In this document: piece after piece, positions 1-9,736 of the stretch
Layout: each line of letters starts with the position of its first letter
Numbering within the stretch: position 1 is the first letter of the stretch
Source: a virus
Virus record (IMG/VR): IMGVR_UViG_3300017967_000088
Span: 1 to 35,318 of that record
DNA: 35,318 bases
Direction: 5' to 3' (one strand)
Translations under genes and position numbers: made by a program
Notes under the pieces: generated by a model
The model's database searches: none
Told to the model about the DNA's origin: nothing
What the model saw: only the letters and a program-made list of their open reading frames with translations

Positions 1-3000
1 AGATCCAATGTAAGGATCTTGGATTACGCTAAAATAACTACCACTTAGATTACCGTTGATATCAAAATAGAACAACGTTCCAGGAATATCTTTAATGAGA
101 ACTTGGATGCCCAATTGTTGACCCGTTACTGGATCATTTTCTACATCTGTGATATTTTTGTAAGTAAAGACATTAGTGTTTTCCTTATCAAAGGTAAACT
201 CTAGTCTTCTATCTTGATTAGAAACATCAGAAGTATCAAATGTATAAGCATGACCATTGATTAGATTCAAGTTTGGCTCTTGACAGAAAATAACCGCAGT
301 AGTTACGATTGCTTCATTTGGAGTCGAAGAACCTGTGGGAATATTAAACTGGAATCTTCTCTGAGTTGTAGCACCAGTTACAACAAAGGTTCCATCATAT
401 TCAGATGGTTGGCAACCAGTAACAACAACTTGATCTCCAGCTTTGAGGTTGTGGGAAGCACTAGCTCTTAAAGTATATTCAATCAGTACATTATTTGGAG
501 TAAGGGTAAATCCATTACCATTACCAATGTTCAGATTGTTGGCTGTCAGTTGCTCACCAGCTCTATATCCAGAACCAGCTTTGGTTAGAACAACAGAACT
601 GACTTCTTGATTGCTGTTAACAGTAATCGTAAATTCGGCACCCTCTCCAGAATCTTGACCATTGAACAGTGGGACATTATAGTAAACGCCTTCAGTGTAT
701 CCACTGCCAGCAAAAATAACCCAATCCTGATCGATCAGGGAGCCAGTCTTAAGAACAGTTCCAATATCAACACTAAATCCGTTTCCACCGCCACCACCAA
801 TCTGTGCGTCATTTATTGTAAGAACATCTCCGTCGAGATATCCTTTTCCTTGATTGGTAATAGTAACCGCAGTAACAGCACCACCACTAACGGTAATATT
901 AGCAATGGCACCAGAACCAGAACCACCACTAAGGCGTCTGCCATTATAAGTGCCGTTTAGATAATTTTCACCACCAGTGATTGTCAGTTCACCTTGCTGG
1001 ATTCTACCAGGACTGCTTTGGTAGTAATCAGTGGCATCAAAGTAACTGAAGTTATATTTGTTATTGATAATTTTGACATTAATGTCTTTATTGATGTAAT
1101 TGTCAGTAATACTTACATCAACAAATTCATCTGGTTTGATGAAATGTGGTTCCTCTGTAGTAATAGTAGCCGTGATGACATCAGTGTCATTATTGACAGA
1201 GTATACCAACGCGCTAACGGTTTCCCCAGTGATTCTACCAACACGAGCAGAAATTCCACTGCCACCAGTGTCGGTTTCATCAAAGATGAGTCGATCATTA
1301 ACTTTATAGTCAAAGCCAGCACCTTCAATCAAGTATTGATCAATACCTGAAGAGAAATATCTATTTGTAGCAGAAACATAGAGGGAATCTGTCTTACCGC
1401 CTTTGATTGTTGGGAAGTAATCATAGTAACCAATACCAACATCATCAAATACCAAGTATACTGGTTCGGTGCCACCATTAGCAAAGTTCTCCAAAATAAT
1501 TGGAGTGGTAGCATCTTCCATTGCTAGCAGGAATTCTTCTGGATCGCCAAGATCTTTTCTGCGAACAACAGATTCATCAACTGCGATATATGGAGCCTTA
1601 TAACGCACAGCATCTTCAGTAAATAGACGCTGAAGACCATTACCAGTCCAGTTGATACTATCTGCTTGAGAGTAGAAGTCTGGACCGATAAAGTAAGGGA
1701 ATTTGGGGTTACCTGTTGTACCGTCGATAGCACAGAAGTATGCGTATACACCACCAGGATACTCTGGAGTTACGCAGAAACGACCGTTGTAGCGATCAAG
1801 GTCACCAGATCCTTCGACATATTCGTAGTCTTCGATGTAGGTGCCCATACGGTCAGTCAGACCCTGTACAAGCGCATCTCTGCTGGTTCTCAGCCTATAG
1901 CTGGAAACCATCTGCTTGTATTGGTTGAATGGGTTTTTGTTCTCTCTATCAGCGTATCCATAAGGACCATAGATGGGATGACCATCAAAAGCCCAACCAA
2001 TGATAGGTGAGTGTCTAGTTGGATTGAGTTCTGAGTTGTTTGCGTCGCTAACGTTATCCTTCAGCAAGAAGCGAAGCTTCTTGGGGTTGTACATATATCC
2101 ATATTCACCACCATATACCGCAAAGTTAGATCCTCGAATGGAAACTCCATTAGCAGCATCAGCAACTTTATATGGAGACATCTGAGCACTTGTCAGACCG
2201 AATTCTTCTGGAGTTGCGGCTTTGTTATAGTTGAGGACAGGCAGTTCTACTTGGAAAGCAGCACCTGTACCAGGATAGACAATATCAACAAATGTCTTAC
2301 CAGCGGTATATCCAATACCACCGTTTGTAACTCTAATAGCAGTAACTTGCTGAGAATTAGAATCAATCTCAGCAAAAGCCACAGCACCTACGCCATCACC
2401 AGTAATGATAACGTCAGGAGGACCATAGTAGTTTGTACCACCATATGTCAGAATAATAGAAACAATTCTTCCATTAACAATGGAAGGATATGCTACAGCA
2501 CCTGTACCAGAAATTAGAGTGATATTTGGTCTTTCGTCGTAATTGGATCCAGGGTTTGTAATAGTAATACCATCGGATTCCAATCCGCCACGAACAACGG
2601 CTTCAGCAGTAGCACCACTTCCTCCACCACCACTTAAAGTGACAGTTGGTACACCAGTATAACCAGAACCCTCAGCAGTGACACTAATAGCAGTAACCAC
2701 ACCAGAAGTAATAGTGGCAGTAGCAGCTGCTTGTACTGTAGGATTACCACCGCTAACAGAAACAGTAGGAGCAGTGGTATAATTTGAACCACCATTTGTT
2801 ACGTTAATCGAAAATACTCGACCAGAAACAGATACTGTAGCTTCAGCAGAAACACCTTCAAGTTCCCATAGGCAGGAACCATCTACAGTAAGGCTACCGT
2901 CAACAGCAGTGGGTTCAGTTCCACGTTCTGCGGATTTACCACTACCAAGGTTTTTATATCTGTTACCAACGCTATTGCGAACTCTCTGGTTGATGAAATA

Positions 3001-5052
3001 GTTAGTTCCTGGTTTCCAGAGTGGTTCAAATTCTACAATAGGTGGATTGGTGATATCATAACCATCACCAGGGTTAAGTACGCTAATTTCACTAACGCCA
3101 CCATAAAGACGGAAATCTTCCGACTTATATGAGAAGAATGGCACACCATTTACACCAATACCGATTTGCCCCACTGGAGTTGGGGTCTTAGTCGATTTTG
3201 TAAGTGTGGTTCTAGGAATACGTTTCAGGTAACGTTGGTTACCAGGATCTAGATCGATACCTTGGGCAAATGGTCCAATTCTATGGCTAGGCAAACCACT
3301 AGAAGCGATGATAGCATGGTCATCACTTCTGTAGGTATTTTGGACATCAGCAGGAATATTTTTAACAATGTTGTTGATACTGGTGTCAGTAGAGCTGGAT
3401 TTTGCGAATTCTCTAGTAATCAGGAAATCGCTGTCAACACCAGCAATAGGAATGACATTTAAGCGAACTGTAAACTGAGTATCGTTCGCAGTACCAATAA
3501 CATTGAAAGTTTTGTTATATACGTCTTCTGGAGCATTGAGAACAACAACTGTGTCATCACGACGTAATCCGTGAGGCTTTGAAGTTGTAATCAGAGCTTC
3601 TACTCTTCCCTGAGAGTCTGGGGAAGATAATTCAATTTTCTTACCAGTAAGAAGCTTCTTAACGTTGTAAACAAACGAATCCCAGATTGGCTCTAGAGAA
3701 TCAAAACCAGGAGCGGCAGGAGTAGTGACTTTAGAGTCTTGTACGTAGTATTTGCCACCATTGGTGAGGTTGACACCTCTAGTGCCACCAAATACAGCAA
3801 TGTCAATTCTACTTTGATCTACATTAGAATATCCGTAAATACCAAACGCCGAAATGACTTCAGAACCAGCTAAGTGTGGACGAGACTCAGTATCCTGCCT
3901 AGCACGGGTTACTCCAAGAAATTGAGTTACAGTTTTGTCGTCATACTCGAAAACTTCATTATTAATACGGAAACTTCCGTTAGTCTCTGGCCAACCGAGT
4001 GTAGAGTCAACAGTAACAAATCCCTGGTCGAGATTTGAACTAAGATCTTCGGAAAGAACAGTTTTATATGGTGTGGTGAATTCACCTTTACCATTTTCAG
4101 TATCTACATCCAATTCGTAGATTTTACCGTCTTCGGTAAAAACTTCTACAACAGTTTTGACGTAAATGCGGGCATCCCCTACATTTGGGTCATTGGGATC
4201 AGCATCTTGGTACAAAACTTCCCCTGTAAGTTCTACGGGGTTACCAGAGATGGCTTTAGCACGAATAATTTCTCTGGTGCTATAGTAAGCATCAGATGGT
4301 TTGAAAATTCTATCTTTAGGGTATAGAATTGTGGATTCTACACCAAAAAGAACCCTCATCAGATATTTGAAGGATCTGGAGGTTCCTTTAGCCGCATAGA
4401 AGTCTTTCAGTCGTTTTGTGACTGAAGAATCCCTAATACCCTCAGCAAACTTATTGGGGAACGATTCAGAGAACTGAGTTCTGAATCTTTCAAGAATAAA
4501 CAGCGCAAAGAAGTTATTGAGGTTAATTACCTCAGATTGGAACGCATGTTCTGCTGGTTCGGACTCAGCAAATGTATATTCCTTGATTAGACCGATATTT
4601 GTCGTAGCGTGGAATCCACGAACACATCCTCTAAACTGTGTGTTAGTTTTTTCCCTATAATATATAATTTCTTCGTCAATGAGGATCAAACCCTCAGATG
4701 GAAAGTCTTTAGTGTTTTGTACGTCAATGATGCCCGCATCAATAGACACCAAGCCTGCGGTTACTGTGGATTCGACAAGATCATTGAGATTGTCGATATT
4801 ATAGTAGTCATCAAAGTTCCCAATGATGTCCAGGGGATTACCCTTCAGTTCTTGGCTCCTATAGTAATACTTTAGGAACTGAATGAAGTCAGGATAATCT
4901 TCTCTGATAAATTGAGGTAAAAATTCCTCAACTCTATCAGATATTCTGTCTTTAACATCAGGTGAGACTGTAGCGTCAATGGGAGAGACTCCAACCGATG
5001 TGGAGGGAGTCTGCCAAGACGCTACGCGCCAAGATGACCTTTCAATTGCCAT
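1..5052 (-). CDS. 7: Baseplate wedge protein gp7-like, very large, with YHYH domain; 3' end outside window
   Basis: Reading frame open from ATG at 5052 to the window edge (1684 codons, no stop met), so the protein is longer than T4 gp7 (1032 aa). It follows gp6 by 6 bp, the T4 order of wedge genes, which is the main basis for the gp7 call. The N-terminal half has the start [14 protein letters not shown] and the stretch [20 protein letters not shown] around residues 45-65. Residues about 700-930 contain glycine-rich beta repeats of the type [15 protein letters not shown]. Residues about 1014-1035 read [20 protein letters not shown], the signature of a YHYH domain, running to about residue 1130. 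More glycine-rich repeats follow (positions 540-1000). It should join the wedge to the tail periphery. Identity as gp7 is family-context inference; the YHYH match is seen directly. Confidence 0.8.
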   Translation of the reverse strand, partial: MAIERSSWRVASWQTPSTSVGVSPIDATVSPDVKDRISDRVEEFLPQFIREDYPDFIQFLKYYYRSQELKGNPLDIIGNFDDYYNIDNLNDLVESTVTAGLVSIDAGIIDVQNTKDFPSEGLILIDEEIIYYREKTNTQFRGCVRGFHATTNIGLIKEYTFAESEPAEHAFQSEVINLNNFFALFILERFRTQFSESFPNKFAEGIRDSSVTKRLKDFYAAKGTSRSFKYLMRVLFGVESTILYPKDRIFKPSDAYYSTREIIRAKAISGNPVELTGEVLYQDADPNDPNVGDARIYVKTVVEVFTEDGKIYELDVDTENGKGEFTTPYKTVLSEDLSSNLDQGFVTVDSTLGWPETNGSFRINNEVFEYDDKTVTQFLGVTRARQDTESRPHLAGSEVISAFGIYGYSNVDQSRIDIAVFGGTRGVNLTNGGKYYVQDSKVTTPAAPGFDSLEPIWDSFVYNVKKLLTGKKIELSSPDSQGRVEALITTSKPHGLRRDDTVVVLNAPEDVYNKTFNVIGTANDTQFTVRLNVIPIAGVDSDFLITREFAKSSSTDTSINNIVKNIPADVQNTYRSDDHAIIASSGLPSHRIGPFAQGIDLDPGNQRYLKRIPRTTLTKSTKTPTPVGQIGIGVNGVPFFSYKSEDFRLYGGVSEISVLNPGDGYDITNPPIVEFEPLWKPGTNYFINQRVRNSVGNRYKNLGSGKSAERGTEPTAVDGSLTVDGSCLWELEGVSAEATVSVSGRVFSINVTNGGSNYTTAPTVSVSGGNPTVQAAATATITSGVVTAISVTAEGSGYTGVPTVTLSGGGGSGATAEAVVRGGLESDGITITNPGSNYDERPNITLISGTGAVAYPSIVNGRIVSIILTYGGTNYYGPPDVIITGDGVGAVAFAEIDSNSQQVTAIRVTNGGIGYTAGKTFVDIVYPGTGAAFQVELPVLNYNKAATPEEFGLTSAQMSPYKVADAANGVSIRGSNFAVYGGEYGYMYNPKKLRFLLKDNVSDANNSELNPTRHSPIIGWAFDGHPIYGPYGYADRENKNPFNQYKQMVSSYRLRTSRDALVQGLTDRMGTYIEDYEYVEGSGDLDRYNGRFCVTPEYPGGVYAYFCAIDGTTGNPKFPYFIGPDFYSQADSINWTGNGLQRLFTEDAVRYKAPYIAVDESVVRRKDLGDPEEFLLAMEDATTPIILENFANGGTEPVYLVFDDVGIGYYDYFPTIKGGKTDSLYVSATNRYFSSGIDQYLIEGAGFDYKVNDRLIFDETDTGGSGISARVGRITGETVSALVYSVNNDTDVITATITTEEPHFIKPDEFVDVSITDNYINKDINVKIINNKYNFSYFDATDYYQSSPGRIQQGELTITGGENYLNGTYNGRRLSGGSGSGAIANITVSGGAVTAVTITNQGKGYLDGDVLTINDAQIGGGGGNGFSVDIGTVLKTGSLIDQDWVIFAGSGYTEGVYYNVPLFNGQDSGEGAEFTITVNSNQEVSSVVLTKAGSGYRAGEQLTANNLNIGNGNGFTLTPNNVLIEYTLRASASHNLKAGDQVVVTGCQPSEYDGTFVVTGATTQRRFQFNIPTGSSTPNEAIVTTAVIFCQEPNLNLINGHAYTFDTSDVSNQDRRLEFTFDKENTNVFTYKNITDVENDPVTGQQLGIQVLIKDIPGTLFYFDINGNLSGSYFSVIQDPYIGS

Positions 5053-5058
5053 TAGGGT

Positions 5059-6912
5059 TTAACTATAGCTGGACTCTGGGATAATACCTGTACCTGCGGT
5101 ATTAGAACCGCTCGCAATCTCATCATCAATTACATTTACCACTAGGTTATCTATACCCAATGTCAAATAGGTTTCTCGGAGTGCTACGAGATCATTTGAC
5201 TCAGGTACGACCGAAAACTGGAGAATATTTTGATTGCTACCAACAACTTCATCAATGATCAAATCGTTGATAGTGATTTCTCCTCTTTCATAATCAACAC
5301 TTCCCCAATTGCCCCCAATATACTGGGTAGCGCCATTTTCGGTAATGTAGAAAAGCCTTACAGTACCGAGACCATCATCATTTAGGTAATATGTAAAATT
5401 GCCACCATCCACTCTCTTAAAACCATTAGAGGTGAAACTTGGCGACTCCAATTGTGCGTTAATTCTATTACCAAAGCAAATAGTATAGTTAAAACGCTGA
5501 TTCAGGGATACGGTAACATTTTTTCGCATTCTGATGCGAGTGATGTTTGATGTAACCGATTTTTCAGCATCGTCAATGATTTTCTGTAATTTTGAATACT
5601 TAAATTTGCCACCAAACTTGTTAAACTCCTTAGTTTGGTTAAGGGACTCCAGAGTCGTGAAAATGACCTGTTTGAGCTCCTCCTGGGAGCGTCTGGTGAC
5701 GTTTGGGTTAAAGTATACGAAAGAAGTCAAATCAATATAGACTACAGATGGATCTATAATCTTTGGCTCGACCGCTCCTACAGAATAGTTGCGAATTTTC
5801 TTAAGAACTGCCTCTTTTTCGGAAATTGACAGTCTGTCAGCATTTTTGGGTTTAATGGCAATCATAACTTTGCCATATTCGGGAGGATCTGCTTGCTCTC
5901 CTCCGAATGCGACAATTGATTGGACATTTGGGTAAATTTGAGGAATAATCGACTCATAATCCTTAGTAGTTACCGCTCTACCGAAACTAGAGTAGAATTT
6001 GGGTGCGGCATACTTAATAGAAGTCACAGATTCGGCTTCTGCGCCACCATCGGGAGCAGATTCGAGTGTCAGAGTGATTCCAGACGTGATTGGGTTGTTA
6101 CCAGAGTCCTTAATAGTTCCAGCAAAGGTAAAGTCGTCTAAACCATTAGCACCAGAACCACTAGAGAGCGAATATGTCGCTTCAATGACATCGCCATTCA
6201 AAAGTTTCTCCCCGATGATACCATCACCGAAGATAAGTTCAAATCTTCTGTATTCAGACTCTTCAAGGAAGAAGTTTTTGCTAGAGTTATCAACTGCGGT
6301 AATGTCAGTAGCCAAAAGATAGGCGTCAGTAACAGTTCCGCGAGTTACTTCAATCTTTAGAGTAGAAGTATCAGCTTTTTCGTTTCCGAGAATAAATCTT
6401 TGGCGCTCAGAAGTGTTTCTGACAAAAGTATCCTTAATGAAGATGCCCTCATAGGCAACAACATCATTAAAAGTCGCAATACCGTTCAGAGTATTGACAG
6501 AAACGATCAAATCTTTGGGAATTGAGAAAATATAGTTCGTATTTTCCTCACCAACGAAGCTTGCGAAGATTCCAGCGTTGATTTGGACCGCTTGGGGGTA
6601 AGGAAATGGAGTTTGGATCTCAACTTTGAAGGTAGCACGCGCAGATCTGTAACTTCTTGGCGTATAACCGATCAATTTAGCCAATTTTACGACATTTTCG
6701 CGCAAAATTGCGCTATCAAGGAAATTTTCGTTGACAATGAGGTTAGAACTGACCGCCGAATAGTAAGTATTGTAGGCGAGAACGTCTAAAAGGACCGAAA
6801 GTGACGATCCTTCAAAGTCATAATCCGAAAATTCGTCTTGACCAGCAAGATATGCCTTAAGTTGGGCTTTAATCTCGTTAAATTCTAACGAGTTGACCTG
6901 GGTAAGTGCCAT
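5059..6912 (-). CDS. 6: Baseplate wedge subunit gp6
   Basis: 617 aa, close to T4 gp6 (660 aa). The N-terminus (LEFNEIKAQLKAYLAGQDEF, then SVLLDVLAYNTYYSAVSSN and LAKLIGYTPRSYRSARA) is the conserved start of gp6/baseplate J-like proteins in T4-like phages. In T4, gp6 forms the ring of dimers that ties the six wedges together and contacts gp25 and gp7. Its ATG shares one base with the gp25 stop (TAATG at 6914-6910), suggesting translational coupling, and gp7 starts 6 bp after its stop. The stop codon (5059-5061) follows Ser-Tyr-Ser. No frameshift or truncation is visible. Confidence 0.92.
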   Translation of the reverse strand: MALTQVNSLEFNEIKAQLKAYLAGQDEFSDYDFEGSSLSVLLDVLAYNTYYSAVSSNLIVNENFLDSAILRENVVKLAKLIGYTPRSYRSARATFKVEIQTPFPYPQAVQINAGIFASFVGEENTNYIFSIPKDLIVSVNTLNGIATFNDVVAYEGIFIKDTFVRNTSERQRFILGNEKADTSTLKIEVTRGTVTDAYLLATDITAVDNSSKNFFLEESEYRRFELIFGDGIIGEKLLNGDVIEATYSLSSGSGANGLDDFTFAGTIKDSGNNPITSGITLTLESAPDGGAEAESVTSIKYAAPKFYSSFGRAVTTKDYESIIPQIYPNVQSIVAFGGEQADPPEYGKVMIAIKPKNADRLSISEKEAVLKKIRNYSVGAVEPKIIDPSVVYIDLTSFVYFNPNVTRRSQEELKQVIFTTLESLNQTKEFNKFGGKFKYSKLQKIIDDAEKSVTSNITRIRMRKNVTVSLNQRFNYTICFGNRINAQLESPSFTSNGFKRVDGGNFTYYLNDDGLGTVRLFYITENGATQYIGGNWGSVDYERGEITINDLIIDEVVGSNQNILQFSVVPESNDLVALRETYLTLGIDNLVVNVIDDEIASGSNTAGTGIIPESSYS

Positions 6913-7301
6913 TATTTCTTGAGGATGACTGCGATGTTGTCAATAACGTTTGGTAGACCTGTGATGAGATAGTATATCTCTACGTTGAGATCATTTTGGT
7001 CCTCAGTGAAATTCACTTGAACGTCATAACATACAACACGAGGTTCATATTCATTGACTAAGGTTTTCACCCTGTCCTCAAATTGGATCTTATTGCCAGA
7101 TGACCAAAGTTCAAATAGTGGCGAAATTAGGTTTCCACCAAAAGCTGGTAGAAACGGCTTCTCATAGAAGTTGTAACGAACAATGTTCTTTACAGACTCC
7201 TTGATAGCCGCTTCATTCTTCAGAGTGTTAACATCGTCCGTAACGGGATTTTTCCGAAAGGAAAGATCAAAATCCTTAAACGAACGGCTAGTGGATGCCA
7301 T
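6912..7301 (-). CDS. 25: Baseplate wedge subunit gp25 (gp25/TssE fold)
   Basis: 129 aa, near T4 gp25 (132 aa). Residues 85-89 read YEPRV, the EPR core conserved in gp25 and in type VI secretion TssE, where it helps nucleate sheath assembly on the baseplate. The frame can be extended to a TTG at 7310, but the ATG at 7301 (MASTSRSFKDFDLSF) fits the family start and leaves 22 bp to a CTAAATA late-promoter-like motif at 7323-7329. The stop overlaps the gp6 ATG by one base. The order gp25-gp6-gp7 is the T4 core order. Confidence 0.92.
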   Translation of the reverse strand: MASTSRSFKDFDLSFRKNPVTDDVNTLKNEAAIKESVKNIVRYNFYEKPFLPAFGGNLISPLFELWSSGNKIQFEDRVKTLVNEYEPRVVCYDVQVNFTEDQNDLNVEIYYLITGLPNVIDNIAVILKK

Positions 7302-7322
7302 TTGCCACAACTCGACCTACTG

Positions 7323-7329
7323 TATTTAG
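7323..7329 (-). promoter_or_regulatory. Late-promoter-like motif upstream of gp25
   Basis: On the minus strand this reads CTAAATA, one base from the T4 late core TATAAATA and similar to late motifs of T4-like cyanophages. It lies in the short gap between the 62-aa gene and gp25, about 22 bp before the gp25 ATG. T4-type late promoters need only this -10 element, read by a gp55-like sigma factor with the sliding clamp. Confidence 0.5.
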
Positions 7330-7348
7330 CAGGTTTTCTGAAGGGGCA

Positions 7349-7537
7349 CTATTCCCAGCGTTCCACGTAGTCATCAAATCCATTTTTCCCACCACATTGG
7401 CGAGAAAGGCGATTTGAGGGTGGATCGTTGGGTTTTGCCTTGGTTGATTTTAGATATTTATCAGCTGCTGGAGAGGTAATTAGTACCATTCCGCTTTTGA
7501 TGAAGTCGTCACCGACATCTACAGGTGAGTTAGCCAT
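7349..7537 (-). CDS. Conserved cyanophage-type hypothetical protein in baseplate operon
   Basis: 62 aa, MANSPVDVGDDFIKSGMVLI at the start, with a basic, proline- and asparagine-rich centre (KSTKAKPNDPPSN) and a C-terminus ending in ERWE. No known domain recognised. It is the only gene here with an obvious strong ribosome-binding site: AGGAGG 8 nt before the ATG. That site forms the 3' arm of the hairpin at 7545-7580, so translation may depend on hairpin opening. It sits directly upstream of gp25, and small conserved proteins in this position of T4-like cyanophages are presumed virion- or assembly-related. Confidence 0.8.
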   Translation of the reverse strand: MANSPVDVGDDFIKSGMVLITSPAADKYLKSTKAKPNDPPSNRLSRQCGGKNGFDDYVERWE

Positions 7538-7544
7538 AAAAAAT

Positions 7545-7580
7545 CCTCCTAAAAGTCTCAGAAGAGAACTTTTTAGGAGG
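7545..7580 (-). terminator. Hairpin acting as terminator and ribosome-binding-site mask
   Basis: CCTCCTAAAAGT (7545-7556) pairs with ACTTTTTAGGAGG (7568-7580) with one bulged base. On the minus strand the stem is followed by ATTTTTTA, so it resembles a rho-independent terminator for the 47-aa gene. The downstream arm also holds the AGGAGG ribosome-binding site of the 62-aa gene that starts at 7537. Confidence 0.7.
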
Positions 7581-7600
7581 TTGCTATCTCCGTGAGTAGT

Positions 7601-7607
7601 TATTTAG
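7601..7607 (-). promoter_or_regulatory. Late-promoter-like motif upstream of the 62-aa gene
   Basis: Reads TTCTAAATAAC on the minus strand, with the same CTAAATA core as the motif before gp25. It starts 3 bp after the stop of the 47-aa gene and lies just upstream of the 7545-7580 hairpin, so a transcript from here would begin with that hairpin in its leader. Confidence 0.5.
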
Positions 7608-7609
7608 AA

Positions 7610-7753
7610 CTACTTTCCTTGCCCACGGTACTTTTTCTTTGCTTTGTTACGAGAAGTAGCAGCGTATTTGGTGTTTTTGGAGTTGCCTTGACGAGTGCAC
7701 TTGGGCTTAGACTCCAATTTTACGTTGCCAGTGAACGAAGGACGCTTTGCCAT
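7610..7753 (-). CDS. Small highly basic protein
   Basis: 47 aa (MAKRPSFTGNVKLESKPKCT at the start), with 15 Lys/Arg residues and a C-terminus rich in KKKYRGQGK. No acidic stretch, membrane segment or known domain. The composition resembles nucleic-acid-binding or ribosomal-type peptides, but function is unknown. It lies between the PAAR gene and the 62-aa gene, in the same orientation, and is followed by a CTAAATA motif and the 7545-7580 hairpin. Too short for usual length cut-offs, but its clean start and spacing support it. Confidence 0.75.
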   Translation of the reverse strand: MAKRPSFTGNVKLESKPKCTRQGNSKNTKYAATSRNKAKKKYRGQGK

Positions 7754-7811
7754 GGTCGTTTTTTCTGTGTGTTACCCCAAAATCATAGAGCCAAAGCGGG
7801 TTTTTGTCAAC

Positions 7812-8129
7812 TCAGTCCCCGATGTAGACTTTTTTAGCGCCTTCAGAGATGCCATGGTTGGCAATTTTGCTCCCACAAGCGATGTCAGAACCCAATCGAG
7901 CGCATTTTTTGCCGTTTACAAAGACCGTATTCGATCCAGTAGTGATTTTTCGCTGTGTTGGGGCGTGAGTAGTGCTGTCACAAGTGTGTGCTGACCATTG
8001 ATCATCCACTCTACCGACGTTTTGACCGCCCGCATAGACGTTTGGAGACCCCGCAGGGAGGGTTGTAGGGGGAAAACAACCATGTCCAGTACAATATCCG
8101 CCAACAACCGATGGTGTAGTGCTAGCCAT
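7812..8129 (-). CDS. PAAR-domain baseplate spike tip protein (gp5.4-like)
   Basis: 105 aa covering one PAAR domain. Seen are the repeated PAAR elements: SPNVYAGGQNVGRVDDQWSAH, then GSNTVFVNGKKCARLGSDIACG, then a C-terminal KVYIGD, with Cys and His residues (H63-type WSAHTC, IACGSK, IANHG) able to bind the metal that sharpens the tip. PAAR proteins cap the central spike of contractile tails and T6SS and pierce the outer membrane. The gene lies 6 bp from the 214-aa protein upstream and in the baseplate module. T4 gp5.4 is the functional counterpart. Confidence 0.88.
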   Translation of the reverse strand: MASTTPSVVGGYCTGHGCFPPTTLPAGSPNVYAGGQNVGRVDDQWSAHTCDSTTHAPTQRKITTGSNTVFVNGKKCARLGSDIACGSKIANHGISEGAKKVYIGD

Positions 8130-8134
8130 AGTGA

Positions 8135-8779
8135 TTAATATCGAGTTTGAGTGAGTGCTGTGCCCAATTTATCTCTACCTAAGTCCCAATTATTCTTCAA
8201 AGTCTGAGTAACAGTGAAAGTATAGGTCACAGGGACGCCAGAACAGAGGGTAATTACGTCATATGTATAGGTCAACGCCCTAGTGGCACGGAAATCGGGC
8301 TTGTATCTGATGAATGTATCCACTGTAGATGGGAAATCATTCTCAAATTGACCACCTGTAGTATATGGATCTGGTTGAACACTGTCTTTGCTGATAGTAA
8401 AGATCTCACCACCTTCGCTTTCAGTGCTATCCAATTCAAGTTTTGGTGTGTGAACCTGTTTTCCAGTCTCGTCGTCTCGGTATTCCCATACCCTTTCGTC
8501 AAACAGGGTCTCGTTAAAAGTCCCGATACAACTAATTGTAGGAAGAGTGCTGAGCACTGCTGTGGGTATATACGTCAAACCGCCTACTGGATACCCTGGG
8601 CATAGTCCAGGATCGATTCCAGAGGCGACTGAAGGGGTTACAGAGGTCATTTCGACACTGACTAAAACCTCTAATGGAGATGTGTCAGTGGGGCATGGCT
8701 CAAGGATAACTGTGATCGTATCCGAAAAGGGAACGCCGATCGTAGCATCGTTAAAATTGTATTTACTTAGGTACGCCAT
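8135..8779 (-). CDS. Probable virion protein of the baseplate module
   Basis: 214 aa, Thr/Pro/Asp-rich and beta-strand-like (starts MAYLSKYNFNDATIGVPFSD), with several Cys residues (CPTDT, LCPGYP, SCIG, TLCSG) and no membrane segment or signal peptide. It ends in a Tyr. No named domain recognised. Its position, 6 bp before the PAAR gene and upstream of gp25-gp6-gp7, suggests a structural role, perhaps at the spike or hub, but this is inference from neighbours only. Confidence 0.8.
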   Translation of the reverse strand: MAYLSKYNFNDATIGVPFSDTITVILEPCPTDTSPLEVLVSVEMTSVTPSVASGIDPGLCPGYPVGGLTYIPTAVLSTLPTISCIGTFNETLFDERVWEYRDDETGKQVHTPKLELDSTESEGGEIFTISKDSVQPDPYTTGGQFENDFPSTVDTFIRYKPDFRATRALTYTYDVITLCSGVPVTYTFTVTQTLKNNWDLGRDKLGTALTQTRY

Positions 8780-8812
8780 GCCCTCAGAGTTCGCGGTTTT
8801 TACGCGATTTTT

Positions 8813-9019
8813 TTAATCGTCTGTGAGGTGATCTAAACACATCGGAGATGTTCCTACCTCAATGCTATTTAAGCGTTTTTCATGGTCACAGACAACATCA
8901 ACGAGTTTTTCATATTCCTCAGAGCCTGGACGGCGCATAAGGAGTGTCATGTCATTCAGACGCTTTTCTAATGCTTCTACTTGACTCTTCAAAAGAAGAA
9001 TCATATCTAATTCGCTCAT
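8813..9019 (-). CDS. Small coiled-coil protein
   Basis: 68 aa. Residues 4-35 form heptad-like patterning (LDMILLLKSQVEALEKRLND) and the middle stays acidic and helical, ending in CLDHLTDD. Function unknown. The ATG overlaps the preceding gene's stop (ATGA at 9019-9016), so it is likely translated by coupling in the PPTase operon. Confidence 0.75.
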   Translation of the reverse strand: MSELDMILLLKSQVEALEKRLNDMTLLMRRPGSEEYEKLVDVVCDHEKRLNSIEVGTSPMCLDHLTDD

Positions 9020-9216
9020 AGTGCTTCACAGGATATACACTGCTCTTGTAGATTGTACACTAACTTGTGATTGTCAGTGACAACATAAAATCCGTCTACG
9101 GTTTGATCATCAGAAGAATGGAAGCCATAAGTTCTCACTTTCTCGCATGTACCGTCGATACAAAACTGCTTCGTACCTGCGAGATATGAGTGAAAACGGT
9201 CATCCAGGTTAATCAT
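9016..9216 (-). CDS. Small hypothetical protein in PPTase operon
   Basis: 66 aa with four Cys (FCIDGTC near residue 20 and CISC near the end), starting MINLDDRFHSYLAGTKQF. The paired Cys could bind metal, but no known zinc family is recognised. It overlaps both neighbours by four bases (ATGA), and both junctions show the same GCACTATGA string, so the three genes 9674-8813 behave as one translationally coupled unit. Confidence 0.75.
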   Translation of the reverse strand: MINLDDRFHSYLAGTKQFCIDGTCEKVRTYGFHSSDDQTVDGFYVVTDNHKLVYNLQEQCISCEAL

Positions 9217-9674
9217 AGTGCTACGGCTCCGTAGAGATTGTTGGGGAGCCCCTCTAAGGTAATTATAGAGGAATGTTCTGGTATGACAACACTTAAGTTG
9301 CCATTGATACCTTTCTTAACTTTCTTCCAGTAGGCTTCCTTCCTTACCCAGATACCATAAAATTCGTCGGCAGTTTTCACCTGCTCCTCTTCTGAAAAAT
9401 ACCTACGGCAAAGTTTTTCAAATTCTCTCGGACGCCCAACTTCAATGTCTACCCCAATCTGCTTGGAACCTACCGCAATCGCGACATAATCGTCACTGTC
9501 GGATTTACTCCAATGTACGTGGGCGGGCAAATGACAATTGAGCTTACCATCTAACCAGTCTGCGATACACAATCGGATTAACTCGGAGTGCGTCACACGG
9601 GGGTTATCAAAAAGGTAAACTCGGAATTTTTTCTCGGAAAAAATTTTGAGAATAGGGATCCTATGAAAAAGCAT
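9213..9674 (-). CDS. 4'-phosphopantetheinyl transferase-like protein (Sfp type)
   Basis: 153 aa. Residues 73-78 read IGVDIE (Asp76 and Glu78 would bind Mg) and residues 109-118 read WVRKEAYWKK (Glu113 and Lys117), with FSEEEQ at 93-98 between them. This is the Sfp/AcpT-family signature. An upstream HWSKSDSDDYVAIAVG (54-69) fits the family's substrate-facing strand. Such enzymes move phosphopantetheine from CoA to a serine of carrier proteins. At 153 aa it is shorter than Sfp (224 aa), mainly at the N-terminus. No carrier protein gene is seen in the window, so the target may be a host protein. It heads the operon that leads into the baseplate genes. Confidence 0.8.
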   Translation of the reverse strand: MLFHRIPILKIFSEKKFRVYLFDNPRVTHSELIRLCIADWLDGKLNCHLPAHVHWSKSDSDDYVAIAVGSKQIGVDIEVGRPREFEKLCRRYFSEEEQVKTADEFYGIWVRKEAYWKKVKKGINGNLSVVIPEHSSIITLEGLPNNLYGAVAL

Positions 9675-9736
9675 TGGCGTTCGTTCGAGGGGGCGAGAGC
9701 AAGACTTTATAGATTAGGCTTGCGGGTCCCTTTTAG

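Noticed and set aside
2560-2860. DNA tandem repeats in gp7
   Set aside because: They are protein-level beta repeats with degenerate DNA, explained by the coding sequence.
6912-7310. Longer gp25 start at the TTG at 7310
   Set aside because: The ATG at 7301 fits gp25 length and the late motif spacing better, and no ribosome-binding site supports the TTG.
8791-8814. TCGCG-loop-CGCGA hairpin followed by seven T on the plus strand
   Set aside because: It looks like a plus-strand terminator, but no plus-strand gene exists; short stem; probably coincidence within a gap between minus-strand genes.
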